A stretch of 55,819 nt of DNA, from positions 1 to 55,819 of the forward strand of contig NZ_FNWO01000017.1 in assembly GCF_900108475.1 (NCBI RefSeq), read 5' to 3'. This DNA is from Magnetospirillum fulvum. GTDB lineage: Bacteria > Pseudomonadota > Alphaproteobacteria > Rhodospirillales > Magnetospirillaceae. Of the stretch, positions 54,184 to 55,819 are shown in pieces (positions within the stretch are counted from its first letter, which is position 1; each line of letters starts with the position of its first letter). The translations under genes were made by a program, and so were the position numbers. The notes under the pieces were generated by a model. That model searched no databases, was not told the origin of the DNA, and worked only from the letters and a program-made list of their open reading frames with translations.

Positions 54184-55527
54184 ATGGCCAAGACGCTGCA
54201 TTCCGGACGGGTCCAGGCGCTTTCCGGCTCGGCGCGGGTGCCGGGCGACAAGTCGATTTCGCACCGGGCTTTGATGCTGGGAGCGCTGGCGGTGGGCGAA
54301 AGCGTTGTCGGCGGTCTGCTCGAAGGCGACGACGTGTTGCGGACGGCGGCCTGCATGCGAGCGCTGGGGGCCGAGATCACCCGCCACGAGGACGGGCGCT
54401 GGCATCTGTTCGGGCGCGGCGTCGGTGGCCTGTCCGAACCGGCCGACCTGCTCGACATGGGCAATTCCGGCACCGGGGCGCGGCTGCTGATGGGTCTGGT
54501 CGCCACTCATCCCTTCACCTCGTTCTTCACCGGCGACGCGTCGCTGCGCTCGCGGCCGATGCGCCGGGTCACCGAGCCGCTGGCGCGGATGGGAGCCCGG
54601 TTCTTCACCCGCGACGGCGGACGGCTGCCGCTGGCGGTGGTCGGCACCGCGAGCCCGCTGCCGATTAGCTATGAACTGCCGGTGGCGTCGGCTCAGGTCA
54701 AGTCGGCCCTGCTGCTGGCCGGGCTCAACACGCCGGGCGAGACAACGGTGATCGAGCGCGAGGCCACCCGCGACCATACCGAACTGATGCTGCGTAATTT
54801 CGGTGCCGACGTCCGGGTCGAAGCGACCGAGAGCGGCGGGCGTGCGATCACCGTCACCGGCTTTCCCGAACTGACCGGGCGGCAGTTCGAGGTTCCGGCC
54901 GATCCGTCCTCGGCGGCGTTCCCCACCGTCGCGGCATTGCTGGTCGAGGGGTCGGAGATCGTTCTGCCCGGCGTCGGCATCAATCCGCTGCGGACCGGGC
55001 TCTATCAGACCCTGCGCGAGATGGGGGCCGACCTGCGCTACGAGAACCGGCGCGATCAGGCGGGCGAGCCGGTCGCCGATCTGCGGGTGCGCGCCTCGCG
55101 GCTGAAGGGGATCGACGTCCCGGCCGAGCGGGCACCGTCGATGATCGACGAATATCCGATCCTGGCGGTGGCCGCCTCGTTCGCCGAGGGCACCACCCGG
55201 ATGCGCGGGCTGGCCGAATTGCGGGTCAAGGAAAGCGACCGGCTGGCGGCGATGGCGCGCGGGCTGGCCGCCTGCGGCGTCGTGGTCGAGGAAGAGGCCG
55301 ATGCCCTGATCGTCCACGGCAAGGGCCGTGCGCCGCGCGGAGACGCCCTGATCGCCACCCGCTTCGATCACCGCATAGCGATGGCCTTCCTGGTCCTGGG
55401 GATGGCCGCAGAGCGTCCTGTCGCCATCGACGAGGCCGAGGCGATCGACACCAGCTTCCCTGGCTTCGTCGCGCTGATGAACGGTCTGGGAGCGGCAATC
55501 GGATCGACCGACGCCGACGCGGTCTGA
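54184..55527 (+). CDS. aroA: 3-phosphoshikimate 1-carboxyvinyltransferase (EPSP synthase)
   Basis: The 447-aa protein has both family signatures: [20 protein letters not shown] at the N-terminus, [20 protein letters not shown], and [19 protein letters not shown] towards the C-terminus. The N-terminal KSISHRA and the [12 protein letters not shown] (alanine in place of the usual TxxRP-type loop) are those of class II, often glyphosate-tolerant, enzymes. It joins shikimate-3-phosphate and PEP. ATG 54184 was chosen over a GTG two codons earlier. cmk and rpsA usually follow but here a repeat begins 11 bp later. Confidence 0.96.
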   Translation: MAKTLHSGRVQALSGSARVPGDKSISHRALMLGALAVGESVVGGLLEGDDVLRTAACMRALGAEITRHEDGRWHLFGRGVGGLSEPADLLDMGNSGTGARLLMGLVATHPFTSFFTGDASLRSRPMRRVTEPLARMGARFFTRDGGRLPLAVVGTASPLPISYELPVASAQVKSALLLAGLNTPGETTVIEREATRDHTELMLRNFGADVRVEATESGGRAITVTGFPELTGRQFEVPADPSSAAFPTVAALLVEGSEIVLPGVGINPLRTGLYQTLREMGADLRYENRRDQAGEPVADLRVRASRLKGIDVPAERAPSMIDEYPILAVAASFAEGTTRMRGLAELRVKESDRLAAMARGLAACGVVVEEEADALIVHGKGRAPRGDALIATRFDHRIAMAFLVLGMAAERPVAIDEAEAIDTSFPGFVALMNGLGAAIGSTDADAV

Positions 55528-55538
55528 TCCGACGGCGA

Positions 55539-55771
55539 TAGTCTCCCGTGAAAAAGTCCCTCGCTGTCGCTCGGTGTACTTTTTCCCGTTGGATTAAAAG
55601 GAGAAAAATGGGCTAGGGGCGGCCCAGCGCCCATTTTTCGTGTTGTCTGTTTCACCAGCCTCCGAAGCCGTGGGCGTCGCCCATCGGCCTCGGAGGGAAC
55701 CAAATCCATCCCCGCGCGGAAAGCTTGATTGAGCACGGGGATTCTTTTTGAACCGGGGAAAAGTACACTGA
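55539..55771 (+). repeat. Inverted-repeat intergenic element, copy 3, right end missing
   Basis: Nearly identical to copy 1 from TAGTCTCCC through AAAAGTACACTGA, then the sequence changes and the right terminal GGACTTTTTCAC is absent. One base differs in the central part (AACCAAATCC here, AAGCAAATCC in copy 1). It lies directly after the aroA stop. Confidence 0.88.
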
Positions 55772-55772
55772 T

Positions 55773-55809
55773 ACCAAATCCCAGTGAGTGAAACTCATGG
55801 GGATTTGGT
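55773..55809. repeat. Second palindromic repeat at the end of copy 3
   Basis: ACCAAATCCC (55773-55782) and GGGATTTGGT (55800-55809) are perfect 10-bp complements, with a further partial pairing AGTGAGT/ACTCAT inside. It begins exactly where copy 3 loses similarity to the other copies, so a second small element may have replaced the right end. The window ends 10 bp later. Confidence 0.55.
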
Positions 55810-55819
55810 TAGGCCCAAG

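Overview
The window looks like chromosomal DNA from a GC-rich alphaproteobacterium of the Rhodospirillales, close to Magnetospirillum or Phaeospirillum. The grounds are the codon use, a ChpT-type phosphotransferase, a CheA with a C-terminal receiver, the tRNA-Ala/FYDLN-acid/aroA order and a SAM-II riboswitch. The genus is inference. Most of the window is tightly packed, with many ATGA overlaps.

Layout: 1-4.9 kb holds the start of etfB, an unknown protein, a MarR regulator, an M17 aminopeptidase, a GST, tRNA-Leu(UAA) and two very small ORFs. 5.1-9.4 kb is the reverse-strand trpB-trpA-accD-folC operon. 9.6-12.9 kb holds a GAF-phosphatase-kinase fusion with its STAS partner and a TrmA/RlmD-type RNA methyltransferase. 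12.9-19.4 kb is chpT followed by cheA-cheW-cheY-cheB-cheR. 19.4-21.6 kb carries a cytochrome b561-like protein and a stand-alone FliD paralogue.

21.7-30.3 kb is a sulfur amino acid island and the most interesting part. On the reverse strand a near-consensus promoter starts transcription at a SAM-II riboswitch. It is followed by a 45-residue ORF, an XRE-cupin regulator, serine O-acetyltransferase, a DUF2325 protein, a family 2A (SrpI-type) encapsulin shell and its cysteine desulfurase cargo. After a hairpin and a repeat come cystathionine beta-synthase and a cystathionine gamma-lyase-type enzyme with their own promoter. A 106-residue protein with 40 methionines is encoded divergently. Together these genes make cysteine (CysE; CBS/CGL), take sulfur from it (desulfurase) and enclose that step in a protein shell, with SAM as a probable signal.

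30.5-35.3 kb is an accessory block: methyltransferase, EamA exporter, CmoA-like methyltransferase, alpha/beta hydrolase and a CGNR zinc-finger regulator. Three copies of a palindromic operator centred on AACCGGTT suggest one regulon. 35.9-42.2 kb holds a CPA2 antiporter, flavocytochrome c sulfide dehydrogenase, an EAL protein, a YeeE/TsuA thiosulfate transporter, TusA and SoxYZ, with a MITE-like element at the soxY stop codon. 42.2-53.3 kb is an ECF sigma factor and a late flagellar cluster (fliC, fliD, fliS, flgD, flgE, flgN-like, flgK, flgL). 53.4-55.5 kb is tRNA-Ala(GGC), a FYDLN-acid protein and aroA. Three copies of a ~230-300 bp inverted-repeat element lie directly downstream of genes at 4.9, 24.4 and 55.5 kb.
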